Of a DNA stretch of 64,000 nt, positions 27,101 to 42,100 are shown in pieces. The translations under genes and the position numbers were made by a program. Each line of letters begins with the position of its first letter. The stretch's first letter is position 1. Origin of the DNA: Gordionus sp. m RMFG-2023. Lineage: Eukaryota > Nematomorpha > Gordioida > Chordodea > Parachordodidae. The DNA lies in NCBI RefSeq assembly GCF_954871325.1, contig NC_088776.1, forward strand, positions 35,140,508 through 35,204,507, in the 5' to 3' direction. Under the pieces are notes generated by a model. It was given only the letters and a program-made list of their open reading frames with translations. It did not search any database and was not told the origin of the DNA.

Positions 27101-30100
27101 CCAAAAATTATATTTATATTAAAATATAGTGTTGCGTAATCGGCTAAAAACTACGCTAAGCCTAATTAGACTTAACCTAATTCGACTTAGCCTAAAAATC
27201 GGCTAAAATTAAATTAGTCGGAAATTCTGCATCGGCTAATCGTCCGTCAGCGTTCCGTAAGATATGTCTAGCATTAATTATTATTTATTTATTTTTAGTA
27301 AAATAATTTATTTTATTTATATTTAATGTTAAATTTTATTATTATCAACCTTTATATGATTTGATATTTTTTGTTTAAATTATTATATTATAAAATGAAA
27401 ATATTATGAAAATAGATTTATTTATTTGATGTTTTTTTAGTTAAAAAAATGATATGCTGCTATTTTAATATTATTTTTGCATTACTATTTATTCGTGATT
27501 TTCACGCCCAAAATTTTAGGCAAAAAATATTTTTAGAGTTCAAAATTTTTGAGAACATATTTTGATTTGATAAGAATTTTAAATCTTTTTGTAAATAAAT
27601 CTTTTTTAAGGAATTCTTTTGTGAATTTTATTATAAACAAACAATCTTTTAGATGAAATCTTTTATAATTTTTTTCTTTATCATTTTTGTAAAATTATTT
27701 TTTTTTAAAGTATATTAAAAGAGGTAATTTTTTCCAAATTTTATAATATTTATATTAAACTTTTTTATGCTATTTTATATGATCTTTTAATGATAATATT
27801 TTAATGCGGCAATTGTCATATTCGTTATTTTTTAAGATTTTTGAAATTTTTTGACACAAAAGGGTAAAAATATAATTTATATTGTAAAGATGTTAAATTA
27901 TAAATTCAATGAAGATTGTACCATAGAAAAGTAAAAATTATCATAATCGTTTTTTTTAGAGTTTTATGATTTTTTTTGACGCAAATGGGCAAAAATATAG
28001 ATTGTTAACATGTTGTATTAAAAATTTAGTGAAGATGTACCATCGATAAGTGACAATTAATTAAGTTTTTTCAATTTTTTTTGAAACAAATGGCTAAAAA
28101 TAGATTGTAAACATGTTAAATTAAAATTTCGATATAGCATGGAAAAGTGACAATTGTCACAATCGTTATTTTTAAAGTTTTTTTGACGCAAATGAGTTAT
28201 ATAATATAGATTGAAATCTATTTTTACCATATGTTTATAAAATTCAAAATCTTAGGATAAAATTTATAGGATGTTGATTGTATCATATTGATAAATAATA
28301 ATCATATGGTTTTTAAATTCTTTTCATAAAAATCTTACCCTGAATTAAGACTCAGCACGATTTCGTCGTGAGTATACAAAGTTTTGGCTAACTGTGAATG
28401 CAGGGTTTTAAATTTTAAGAGATGTAGAATTAAATTTTATTAATTAAAAGATAAGATTGTGAATCCATATCTTAAAAGTTTAAAAACATGAGTTACAACT
28501 TTCTTTAGTAATCACTTTGCATATTTTTATCAAATTTAAAGCAGGATAAAAGGGATGATTTTAAACATGAAATTGAAATTTGTTTTTTTTGCTTCTCCAA
28601 ATGGTACCAACAAATTTCTCAAAAAAAAATAAGAAAGTTAAAGAACGAAAATTGTGTTAATTGGCACTTTTCTGAATTATTTCAATAAAATTTAAATACA
28701 ATATCTTTTTCAGAATGATTTCTCAAAAAAATATTGGAAAATGTTTAAAAAATAAAGATTATGAAAATTGTCACTTTTCCATGCTACATCTTCATGAAAT
28801 TTTAATTTGACATTTTTACAATCTATATTTTTACCCATTTGCGTCAAAAAAATTCAAAAAACTTTAAAATAATGATTATGACAATTGTCACTTTTATATG
28901 GTACAATTGAAATTTTAATTTAACATGTTATAAATATATTTTTGTCCATTAGCATCAAAAAAATCTAACAATTTAAAAATACCGATTATGATAATTGTCA
29001 TTTTTCCAAGGAACATCTTTATTGAATTTATAATTTAATATCTTACAAAATAAATTATATTTTTACCCTTTTGTGTCAAAAAATTTCAAAAATCTTAAAA
29101 AATAACGAATATGACAATTGTCGCATTAAAATATTATCATTAAAATATTATCATTAAAATATTATCATTAAAATATTATCATTAAAATGTTATCATTAAA
29201 ATATTATCATTAAAATATTATCATTAAAATATTATCATTAAAATATTATCATTAAAATATTATCATTAAAATATTATCATTAAAATATTATCATTAAAAT
29301 ATTATCATTAAAATATTATCATTAAAATATTATCATTAAAATATTATCATTAAAATATTATCATTAAAATATTATCATTAAAATATTATCATTAAAATAT
29401 TATCATTAAAATATTATCATTAAATATTATCATTAAAATATTATCATTAAAATATTATCATTAAAATATTATCATTAAAATATTATCATTAAAATATTAT
29501 CATTAAAATATTATCATTAAAATATTATCATTAAAATATTATCATTAAAATATTATCATTAAAATATTATCATTAAAATGTTATCATTAAAATATTATCA
29601 TTAAAATATTATCATTAAAATATTATCATTAAAATATTATCATTAAAATATTATCATTAAAATATTATCATTAAAATATTATCATTAAAATATTATCATT
29701 AAAAGATCATATAAAATAACACAAAAAGTTTAATATAAATATTTAAAAAAATTAACTGGAAAAAACCACCTCTTTTAATATACTTAAAAAATAGATAATT
29801 ATACAAAAATGATTTTAAAAAATCATAAAAGATTTCACCTAAAAGATTGTTTGTTTTTAAATTCACAAAAGAATTCCTCAAAAAAGATTTATTAAAATAT
29901 TTTTTGCTTAAAATTTTGGGCGTGAAAATCACTAATAAATAGTAATGCAAAAATAATTTTACAATAGCAGCATATCATTTTTTTTATTAAAAAAACATCA
30001 AATAAATAAATCTATTTTCATTTCATTTTATAATATAATAATTTAAATAAAAAATATTAAATCATATAAATATGTTATTTGTTGATAATAATAAAATTTA

Positions 30101-33100
30101 ACATTAAATATAAATAAAATAAATTATTTTACTAAAAATAAATAAATAATAATTAATGCTAGGCATATCTTACGGAACGCTGACGGACGATTAGCCGATG
30201 CATAATTTAGGTTATGCCTAATTAAGTTTAGCCGATTTTTTCACCTAAAATCTCGGCTACGCCTTTTTGTAGTCGGTTAAAATCAGCTAATTAAGCAACA
30301 CTAAAAATATACTTTCATTAAAAAAAAATAATATTTATACTTGTTTAATATCTACGGGTTTATGGAATATTTGATGAGTATCCAAACTTTCTAAGTAATA
30401 TAAAATAGGCCGTAGAAACAATATAAGTGGTCTTAGCTTGTGATCGGTTATATTTTGGGATAAAGCTATCTTTATTGTATAATTTACAATTTATAATTAT
30501 AAATACTAACGTATTTTAATCATTTTAAACGTGAAGTTCTCAATTATGTTGTAAAATTTAATTTTTTTCCTCTCTTTCTTTCTCGCTTTCTCCTTTTTTC
30601 TATTAATTTTCCTTTAATAATATAATTTAAAAAACAATAATTTTTACTTTTTCCTTTTTCAACTTTTCCCGCTTCCTTATAAGTTCGGTAAGCAGGCGCG
30701 ATTTTTCTAGATCCTGTCTCAATTTTAACCAAGGTCTAAACAGGTGGTGATAACTGGAAGAAACATCGTCGAGATTAAAAAATTTTGCATTCGATTTCCT
30801 GTGAGGAAAATCTTTGGAGGAAGAACGAAATTTTGTGACCGATAAAATAGAACTCTTAAAGGGCGGTGGCGATTTGTTCTGAACAGGAGATATGTTGGTC
30901 ATGTTGGAATATAATTCCGAGAAATAAGTCTTTTTGGAGTATTTCTCGATCCTCGAGTCCTCTTTTTTCTGCCAATCCACCAACTTTTAAAAGGTAAAAG
31001 ATAATTGGAATATTATTCGATTTAAAAAGTTTCAGTATCATTATTAATACTTTAAAAATGCAACTCAATTATATTTCCACGGGGTTCCCTCAACTTCACT
31101 AAAAAAAATTAAGAAATTAATTAAATATGTTTTTATCTAATAAGATAGTCCATATAAAGTTAAAAAAGATGATATGATATCGTTTTAACTGGTTATATGT
31201 TATATTTTTTAATAAAAATGACTTATTTAAGTGGATGTTGCTTTTCCATAATCATGTTGTATACAGGGTTAGGCACAATCAAAAAAAATTGGTTGAATAT
31301 AAATACAATTAAACTTCATAAAAAAGTATTTGAATATTAATACAAATAGGTTTCTATTAGATGTATTTCAAATATAAATACCAAAGTTAAAATATCTAGA
31401 AACAAAAATGTGGTATCTGTATCTAGATACAAATTTTATGTATCTATTTTTAGATGAATTTATTTTATTTTATTTTACATTTTGTTATATTAAAAATGAT
31501 ATGAATTTCATTAAATATTATGTCCTGGTTTATTTCATTACATAAACAAAGCAGATATATTTTATTTTACGCAATGGATGAACGACAAAATTTTGAGAAG
31601 TTTTATATTAGGAATCCAACATTTATTTAATCTTATAATTATATATTTTGTATATGTATTGTTAAAATGTAACAATTATTATTTATAAATTTAATTATAT
31701 ATTTTGTATATGTATTATTAAAACTAAAAATTATTATTTATCATTTGATTATATATTTTGTATATCAATTCAATAAAAAAATCTTTAGCCCGCTTCTAAA
31801 TTTCAATTTTAAGATTAGAATCCTAAATTAGGCATTATGCACACCTTATATAATTATAATACATATATATATATATCTCTTAAAATTATATTAATACCTA
31901 TATACATCTATACATCTATAAATAATTATATCTATATGAAGATGCATTTCTACAATTATATCTGCCTGAAGAATTTGTAATAATGTTTCTAGATGCAGAT
32001 ACATTTTTAGACGATGCATTTGTCTCTAGATCCATTTGAAAATTATCTTATCACAACTCTGTTAAATATCAAAAAAAAAATATTCAAAAAAGTATTTTAA
32101 ATAAAAATAACTTTGAGGAATACTTTTTAGAAATAAACAAAAATTTGTTTTTACTTATGATATTTTATTAACCATTTATTTTTAAGAAAATTATGCAGCA
32201 AATAATATCATATAAAAAAAAATTGCAGGCTTATTTTAAAATTATATCAGAAATATAATCTTTATATAATAGAGCAAACATATAAAACAATTTGACAGAT
32301 TTCATGGTGCTTTTTCTACATAATCCATTTTGATAAATATTTTGAAGAACCTTCCATCTAATATAGTCAATTGGCATTTAGGAGACGTGAGAACTTTTCC
32401 AGATACTCTGCTAAAAATATTTATCATAATATCAACTCGATAGAACTTGAATCTATATTTTCGAGTTTTATATCATTTTCTTTAAATAATTTATTTTATT
32501 TCTTCAATTTAATTTTCATTATGAACGTTGCTCATTTTAATAAAAATAAGGTGAAACAGATAAGACCTCACTCTGATAACAAAGTTAATATTTAAAGAAA
32601 TAAATTATAGTTTTACAAAATAAAAAAATTAAATTGAATTCATTATAAATGATAATAAATATAAAATACATACAACAAATAGTATAGTCTCTAAATTATT
32701 TTAAAAAGATAGTAACAAAAATGTATTTGTATTTTCCAGAGTTGGGGAGGTCCTCCGAAAAAAGAATCTAGATAGATTCCTTATAAAAAAATAGATCTTA
32801 ACAGATACTAGTATCTTATTCAAAATATCAAAAAGATACAAGATAAAAAATACTTGTATTTTTTGCCAAATGAGAGTATCTTAAATACGAGATACTTTTA
32901 TAAAATTATCATTACCAATTTAGAATAGTATATAAAATACATTGATGAAGAACATAACATAAGCATATAATAAGAATGAATATTTACAATAATTAATAGA
33001 ATATTTAATGACGAGTTAATTATAATAATCAGGCAATTTTTTATTAGCTTTAGCCCATTCATAGCATAATCAGCGAAAAGAGACTAGTATTTTTAAGAGT

Positions 33101-36100
33101 CAAAATATTGATTTGATAGATTTAAATCATTATTTTTAGGATAATCAATTTTTTAAATAATTATCATTAAGCCTTTGCCATTTCGGCGTCCTTGCGCCAA
33201 AACTAAATAATCTTTCAACTGAAGCTGATTAAGATATTGCAATTTTATTGTTTTAAAAAATTCCCTTAATGGAAGGATAATAATTTAGCATTTTTAATAT
33301 ATTTCGACGGTCAAAATAATTTAAAGCCTCCAGCTCAATGTTATTTGTATTGAGCTCAGCAACATTTGTTTCACCAAAAGTGATCATTTTCTGTATAAGA
33401 TATTAAATCCTAAGTGGTATAGTTTGAGCTAGATATATACTACTGGTACTACATTTAGGACTTCTTTCAGTGGAGTATTCAGGATTGATCCATGGGGAAG
33501 GGGGGTGGGGGGAATTTAATTTTTTGGGGGGCGGTAGGGGGGGGGGGTGGCTTCGCCTTCAAACCGCATTTTAAAAATTTGCCAATTTTGTGCTTTATTG
33601 GTGTCTAACCACTATAGTAGCCAGCATAAATGAAAAAAATATTAGTAACAAAATTTTTGCCAACTTTATGATTAATACGGGGCCGAAAGCATTATTCTGA
33701 AAATTTTATCAATGTTTAGTCAATTGTAAATTAATTCAATCCATTCGGTGTAGAAAGAAGAATAAAATCACCCCTCAAACCTCCCATTTTTTATGATCAC
33801 TTAATATTTCTTATATAATGTTAAATATAATTATTTTAATCAAATTTTTGCATATAACAAAATTTTGCAGAGAATTTCATTATAGATTTTATTTATTATT
33901 TTATACAATAAAATAAATTTCAAAATGTATAAATTTTATACAGATTATATTAAAAATTTATTCTAAATAACTATATTTTAAAAAAATAGAATTACAATAA
34001 AATATGAGTAATTCTTGTGCGGTATTTGAAAAAATAATTTAACAATTATAATATAATTAATACAAATGAGTATATTAATAAAACAAATAATTCTTATTAG
34101 AGATCCACAAAAGTAGGAAAATAGGGATCGGACTAGGTCGGGCCTAATATTTTTTAAAAAAATTCGGGTCGGGTTGGGTCGGGCCTTGGAAATTTTTATC
34201 TAAATATATCCATTTTATGTTATATTTTTTATGTAAAATAAAAATATTTGATTTTATTTATAAAAACTAGACGCCATATAACATATATCTTTTATTTTGA
34301 GTAATTATAAAAATGAATTTCTATATTTAAATAAATTAGGGCCAGGCCGACAAAACTTTTTAAAAAAAATTTCGGTTCGGGCTGGCAAAATTTTTTTAAA
34401 ATAATTTCGAGCAGGGCCTGGCTTGAAAAATTAGGCCCGATGCAGATCACTAATTCTTAGTGCAAATGCAATATTTTTATTAAAAATAATATAATATATA
34501 AATATTATGACTAAGAATTCATTATAATTACGTTTTAAATATAAAAATTTTGTGACTAAGATCATATTATAATAACATAGCAATTTTATAATTTGAATTT
34601 ATAAAGAGAGGTCTATTATTCTCTGAGATTTGACTAATTCATCTAGAATCAAATTTTTATCTAGAATAATCTCCTTATAAAAATATTGCGAATCCATTTA
34701 AAAGGCTTTCACCGGTGCTATATAGATTTTTAACCTTTTCAAAGATGAAAAAGACCTTTCATTAGTGCAGGTGCTATTCGGTAAGGTATCTAAAATAAAA
34801 AGCAATGTTTTGATATTAGGAAGGGAAAAGTGCAATTATACATGTTAAGGGCCTGCAAAGCATATTTTGGTCTCAAAGAGTACTCTATTCTGTCAAAATT
34901 TTTATACCAAAATTCGACATCACAAAGTAATTTATCATACGATCCTGATAATTCATCAGAATAAAACTCTGAGATTTTCTTAATATCCTCTCGCGTTTCA
35001 AGTGTATTTAGACTCAACCGGCAAAAGAAAATAAAAGCTGTTTAAAATAAAATTGTGACTAATAAATCTTTCCTTTAATTGAAATAAAAATGTATCAATA
35101 AGGGAAGTAAAAATATTTATTTTATAAAAATCCTCAATCGTAGATGCATCAATATTTAGGCGATTGGACTATCAGAAACTACTCTAGGTTTAAAATTTTT
35201 AATCCCAAAATATTAGCGATCACCTTTACTTTCTCATTATATTTACCAAATTAAATGATTTTTCTTTTATTTAAAAATTATAAAAAATTAATTAAAATTT
35301 TTAAAACTATCTAATTAGTTTAACAATATAAATTTTATTATTAAATTTATAAATATCTAATTTAACTATGCGAGAAAAAATTTACAATATATTTTTATTG
35401 TTATTTAATATTTTACATATAATTTTTAATATATATTTTTAAACCATGTTATCATTTAAAATTAAAAATTCTTGTTTTTTAAAATATATTTCATTTTCAT
35501 ATGGTATATAATTTTATTTATAAATTGAAACCATTTTTTAAATAAAATTATTTGCAATAAGAAAAAAAAAATTTTTTTCGGAGGTTATGGGGGGGGGGAG
35601 GTTAAACCCCCCCCCCCTTTTCTAAGCCACTGACTTCTTTTAATAATATAAAAGAATTTTTTTTTATCTTTCGACTTTATAAGTTCTTAAAATATAGATG
35701 TGATAATAATTCCAAAAAAGCCTTATCATATTATTCATTATCATAAGAAAAAAAATTTCTCAAATCTTTTGCCCATACCAAAATATTTTAATGAAGATAG
35801 GCTTTGCAACTTAAATTTTTAAGTTTACATAAGTCCCATTAACCACAAATAGTATGTAATTCCCTACTACTCTGCCCTTGTAGTTTGTCGGACAATCAAT
35901 TGCTTCAAATAATAAATTAAAATGTGATTTATATTTTAACAGTGAAGTCATACTATCGTATAAAATATTCCATCTAATTATGCATGGAAATTTTAGCTGA
36001 TTGCCACATGTTATCTCCCTTATCTTTTAAGAAAATTTGGGCCTACCACTTGCGTCCCATAGTTTTGGACATTTTCCCATTACCCCATATCAATTTTATT

Positions 36101-39100
36101 TTGTGTAATTATTGATTTTATTTTATTAATAGCATTAAATGAAGCTGATATACTGGGTTGAATTTTTTTTTATGGTGGTAGAGTTTGCTGATTTTCTTTG
36201 CTCTTTTAAATACAACTTATATTGGGTATAAATGCCTATATGACATCTCTAATTCAAAACATAATAATATATAATTATATTGTAACATAAAATTATCATA
36301 TAAATAATATACTAATATGTTAACAAAATTTGTATAGGAGTTTGTTGAACCCTGTATCATTTTTTTGTTTGTACGGGTTTGTATTTAGCCTAATGTTATC
36401 CTTTTTGACTTAAATTATTTAAAAAAATTTACATCTAAAATTTTAAGATTGGGATTTGATTCAAGGGAACTTATTTCCATAATTTTCCTTTCACTACCAT
36501 GAGAGTTAATCATCTTACAAATTAAAAAATATTACATAAAATTGGTAATTATATTCTTTCGAGTTACATTTAATTTATATATAAAATATATAATTTATTT
36601 ATTTCGATTTGATGTTGTTAATTTTTATCTATCTATCTTAATGAGAATTGTAAATATTCAAGGTAATTTTGGTTGTCGAAAAAAATAAGGTTTTAAAAGA
36701 ATCTTTTCAGAATAAAGTATCTTAGATACAGATACTAGTATATTATTAAAAATGTTAAAAAGATACTGAGTACAAGATACAAAAGGATCTTGTATCTTAG
36801 ATACAAGTCTTAGCGGTACTGCCCAACTCTGGTATTTTCAATAACTATAAAATAAAATTCTTCGATTTTTAACGCAATCATAAAATTAATATAAAAAAAA
36901 TTGTTATAACATATTTTGATTTGTAAGCTATTCTATTACTAATTTTAACTATTTATATATTCGCATTACACTTAACATAATTTTAAAAAAAAGATATATA
37001 AAGCTTTACTCATAAATGGTAAAATATATTTTAATCTTTTATATAACCTCTTTAATGACTAGAGCGGAATTAACGCCAGTTGCGCTAGAAGAGGACTGAT
37101 TGAATTGGAACCTTTTGATGAGTGAAAACCCATTCCTCGCCTGTCTCTTGATCTTCCAATAACTCAAAACTCTCTTGAGAATGGCCTGTTTGGTTAATTG
37201 TTCATTCGCTAACGCGTCAGGGGTAGAATTGGTGCTGGAGGAATTGAGAACAGAAAAGGAGGATAGGAAGGAAGATGTGGGAGGCCAATGCGATTTAAGT
37301 AAAGTTTTTAGGCTGTGGTAAGCAATTTAGTTAGGATAATAGTGTAAATAAAAAAATATTTAAGTATACTTCTATTTTAAGTTCATTTTTGATCAAATTG
37401 AGTGAGGACCAAAACTTTACCCTTAGAGGTTCCCTTATCCCTTTCTATTAAAAAATTTTTTTTTAATGTTTTTTGTGTAATTAAAAATTTCATGGTGTTA
37501 TTTAAATTGTCTAACTAAAAAACTTTCGAAATGAGGCTAGAATTTATATATTTTTATTCTGTTTCTGCTAGAATCCTGTAACATCAGGAACAAAATAGAA
37601 GCTGGAACGGGCCTGAAAAAATTTGATATATTTCCGTCCTATTCTTTTTTTTAAAAAAATCAGTTGGCATTTATATGATATTTTGTAATAAAGAGATTAA
37701 ATAGATAAATATCACAAAATTATCAAAGTATTTGCTGATATTTAAATCTAATGCATAATACTGCATTAGATAATAATAAAAAATACTTTGAGCTTGATAT
37801 ATATCTTGCGCTTATAAAAAAGAGCGCCCAAGCCATCCCCAGATCTAAAAAAAATTGATACTGAACAAAATCGATTTTGCAGATATGCCAATAACCCTCA
37901 TTCATTAAGACAAGGTTCGATTTGGACATGATTTTAAGGGCGTGGCTAAGGACAGGACTGATGGTAAATACTGAACTAAGCCCTGACCATTAATTGTACC
38001 TTGGGTGCACATCTACATAGCTATAGTTATTAAATCTCAAAAAGTAAAAATTATTCAAAAACTGTGACATTTTTTAAATTTAAAGCTGATATCTTTTATA
38101 AAATTTAAAAAATAAAATATATTCCTCTCTTTACAGAATTTTTATCATAATAAATAAAATATAAACCTCTCTTCGCTCAACGCAGGCATGACTATTGTGG
38201 GTGGCACTGGAATTTTGGACCTCCTTGCAGCCATTAGTTTTCTAGCCCTTTCGACTAAATTCACAGACGAATGGGTGTTATGCGGATTTGCCTTTTTATT
38301 GCTATTAAGGTACTTGTAATAAGGGTCGTTGGGTTCGAGTGTGAAATGGGGACTTTTTTTGATGGACCAAGACTTGCTCCACTCCTCCGACGTCAAGTTG
38401 GATGGGGTATGAATGTCACAATAAGCTATCTTCTTAACCGCCAAAGGGGATAACGGACCATTAGGATGGATTGTAGGAGTATTGGTCAAAGAATGTGTTG
38501 GAGGATGGTAAACCGGGCTTGACTATTTAATAATAATTATAAATTCTTTATTTCTGAATTTGATATAATAAAATATTCCATTTAGATGAGTAAATTAAAG
38601 TTTTTTTTAATAAAAAATACAAACCAATGATTAAAATTTTACTTGGATTGCCATTTTGTGACTATGTATTATTCTGAACTATAAAAGAAACAAAGGAAAA
38701 ATACGTTCTCAAAATGAGTGAAGCAGAATTATAACCCAAAACAATCAAATAAAAAAAACTATTTATATATTGTAATTAAATTTTAAGGCCTTGTTCATAG
38801 TAAGGGAACATCACTTGTGGATATTTTTCAAAAGAACAAATTATAGGTAAAATTTATAATCTATAGCGATGAAATTCATTATATCGCATTACGCAGTCAT
38901 TGTAATTTTACTATTATTTGTTCGCTTTTGAAAAATATTCAACAATAAAATGCTTTTTCACTTGTTAACTTCAAAATAGGCTTTTTGTCTATTAACTTGA
39001 GGTTGGCATGACTCTGCCTAAACCAACCCATAAAAATTTTAGACCATGTTTTTTAAGCCCATAATTATTTCTACCCAGCCCATAAAATATATTTTGCATA

Positions 39101-42100
39101 GTTGTCCTCCAACCTGGCCCATAATAATTTTTACGAATAAAAACGACCTAAATTTGGATAATTATCAACTGTAAAAACATTTTCAAAACTTTAGTCCGGC
39201 CTGGCATTAAAAATACTTTTAACATTTTGTCCAGCCCGGTGCCAAGATTTTTTTTCCTGGCCTGGATAAAACCATGTCCTCTAATGTTAATTCTAATTTT
39301 GTAAAAATAATTTTTTTGGTCTTAAACTATTTCTAACAATTAACCCTTAGTTTTGATGAGAATTTTGTCTAATTTTTTATGCCAAATTGGAAAGTCAGTT
39401 GAATTTACCTTGAAAAACGTCTCATTTCCATCTTCTATATTCATGCCATTATTAAAGTTAGAGGTTTCTAAGGCCATATAAAGACCGGCTTGCTGAGCGC
39501 AGGTCACATGAAAAGCTGTGTAACAATTTGTCTTTTGGCATTGAATGCAAGCACCTACGCCCCGCTGCTTACAGATGTAGCATGTAAGACGCCATCTAGC
39601 GGCTGGTATCTTATCCACGTTATCTACAGGCTCAAGGAAAACAGTATTGCCTTTTTATATAAATAATTTTTTCTATAATTATTAAGAAAATTAAAAATAA
39701 CTATAAGAAGCGGCAAATTTTTTAAAATTAAAAACTAATGGCTGACCATCTAAACAAGGCTAATATAAAATAATAAATTCATTCTCTTTTCTTTCTTTCC
39801 ATCAAATGCCAATATGTCTCTAAAAATAACATTAGGCGATCAAAAAAAATGTAAATTAAATTATTTCTGGTTAAATAAGGTATTGTACCAAAGGAAACTT
39901 CGGGGATCCATAAAGCGCAAACCACGTGAGCCCATAAATTATCGACAGCTAATTCATCATAATCTTAAATTATTCCATTTTATAAACATTTAAAATATAT
40001 ATATTATGTATATATTTTAAAAAAATTATCAGTAATTTTAAGCTTTATAAATAATCGTTAATAATGTTTATGAAGAAAACAGTGGGCGTTAGCTCTCATT
40101 ATTTAGGCGCGCTTCGCGCTTAACAATCGTGCTTAAAGAAAGGTCTCTATAGAAATTTTATCTTGTAATATATCATTTCAAACTTGTCTTAAAGTCAATG
40201 ATTTCAAATTTATAATAGTAAAATGATATTTAGATAGCTAATTCATGACTTTTGTATAGACGGCAAATATACCATAAAAAAGAGAACAAATTTAGGAAAC
40301 TTATCCAATTTAAGAAACATATTGTTAACGCATTGTTATCAGCAGGGAAAATTAGTAAAAGAAAAGCAGGGAGGCCTTTGAATGAACAGATAATTTTAAA
40401 AAAAGTTCTTCTATAATGGCGCCTATATCTTATATCAGATATGACCACATAGGTCATTGACCGAATGCCTGCGAAACGAGGCAAAGGTGAAAATTATGCA
40501 TAAATACATATTCCTGAACAAAATTAACAAAATGTAATATATATTTGTTATAACCAATATAAAAAGTGTTTTCGAGATTTTCATAATAGATATTTGTATT
40601 TTATATTCACTATGTCTGATGATCTCATATTGAAACATCATTTTTTTACCTTTATAATTAAAAACAATGAAAAAATTTTTGGGCATCTATAAATTTTTCT
40701 TTTTTAATTATTTAAAAGTTGGCGTCAAAGGGATAAAACTATACAAGGTAAAAGTTAGTGACTTTACAGATTTGATTTGATGTTTCAAGTTTATGATAAT
40801 AGATAAATTTGAAAATGATACTTTAAAATGTAAAATTCGATCCATAGTAGTTACATAATTTATTTTATTTACAGACACTGTGATGAGTGTGTGCCCAGCT
40901 TTAAATCTTTTATCACGTTTTTTAATTGAATAAAATACAAAAAAAATTTTTTTTAATTTTCTGACGTTAAAAATATTCGTAAATTTCATATATTAAAATA
41001 AAATATGACAAAAAAATCGATTTTAAAATAATGAAAATAAAAGAAATCTTAGAACTTTTTTTTATAAAAAGAAACCAAAACCTAAACAAATAGGGCTTAT
41101 TTGGTTAAAGCTGATATTTTATACAAATATAATTAACCCACAATTAAGCTCATTTTAAAATAGAATAACCAAAAATGTTTTGATTATAATTGATGCTTAT
41201 TGTAACAAAAAGAAAAAAGATAGATAGGAATAGGTATGATCCAACCCCAAATATTAGGAATACAAAATTTAATTAGAATTACAATAAAAATATACTGATT
41301 TGTTAAAAGATAAAAAACCTTGGTTTTATATAAAAAAAAATCACCAATTTTAAAAACAGGGAAATATGTGCAATAATAATAAGTAAAAAATAATAAAAAA
41401 AATAAACGTAAATTAAATAATCAATAAAATCAAAATGTTGGCTTGTTATAAGAAATAGCCAATGTGATGCGCTTATTTCAACAAAAAAATTATGGTTTAA
41501 TTATTTTTCGTTTATATAAAGGAGAAAATTCGGTAAAATGTCGAATTACTTTTTTTTAAATATAATTCCCATATTTAGATCATTAAATCAAATAATATTC
41601 ATTTAAGATCTTTTGCATCACATAGATTACTTAATTCGGATATGATTTTAATTTAAAAATTGATATATAAAAATTGAAATTAATTATTTTTGAATAATCA
41701 AAGATAAGAGCAATATTTTGAAAAACTTGGATATGACCTGATATATACATTGATGGGCAGTAACGGGAATACTTGTATTTATAAAAACTTAATACAAATT
41801 TATTTGAATATTCTAGAAAGCATTTAGAATTTGTATACTAATAAATAAAAAGTATTTTGTATTTAATGCGATTTTAATTTAATTATAAAGTAAATCCATA
41901 TTTATTTATTAATATAAACTTTGTGACCCGAGTTATGGAAAAAATTAACATATTCCAGTTTAAACACTATTTTACTTTTAAAGTTTATTAACGAAAGTGA
42001 AGATATAGGTGTTTTTTGAAGATGAGGAAGATATAGTAATTGAAAAGGAGTTTCTATATTATTTGACAATTTTAAATGGAAATTATTTCAAAATATCATA

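Larger units (their letters stand above)
32737..36831 (-). mobile_element. hAT transposon, decayed, carrying a second hAT inside
   Basis: The ends CAGAGTTGGG and CCCAACTCTG are inverted and flanked by perfect 8-bp duplications GTATTTTC (32729-32736, 36832-36839). Subterminal GATACTAGTATCTTA and AGATACAAGATAC words occur at both ends. The minus strand near 33.2 kb reads [12 protein letters not shown] and PKWQRLND, the hAT dimerisation domain. Earlier transposase pieces lie at about 36.1 kb. It is interrupted by the 33468-35632 element. In the intron between BRPF exons 6 and 7. Confidence 0.85.

Noticed and set aside
29699-29950. Minus-strand frame in the foldback right arm as a protein
   Set aside because: It lies in repeated arm sequence, is Phe/Leu/Tyr-rich from AT bias, and is not kept open in the other copies.
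37723-37929. Open frame between BRPF exons 5 and 6 as an extra exon
   Set aside because: Exons 5 and 6 join in matching phase without it, and its translation is hydrophobic with no BRPF similarity.
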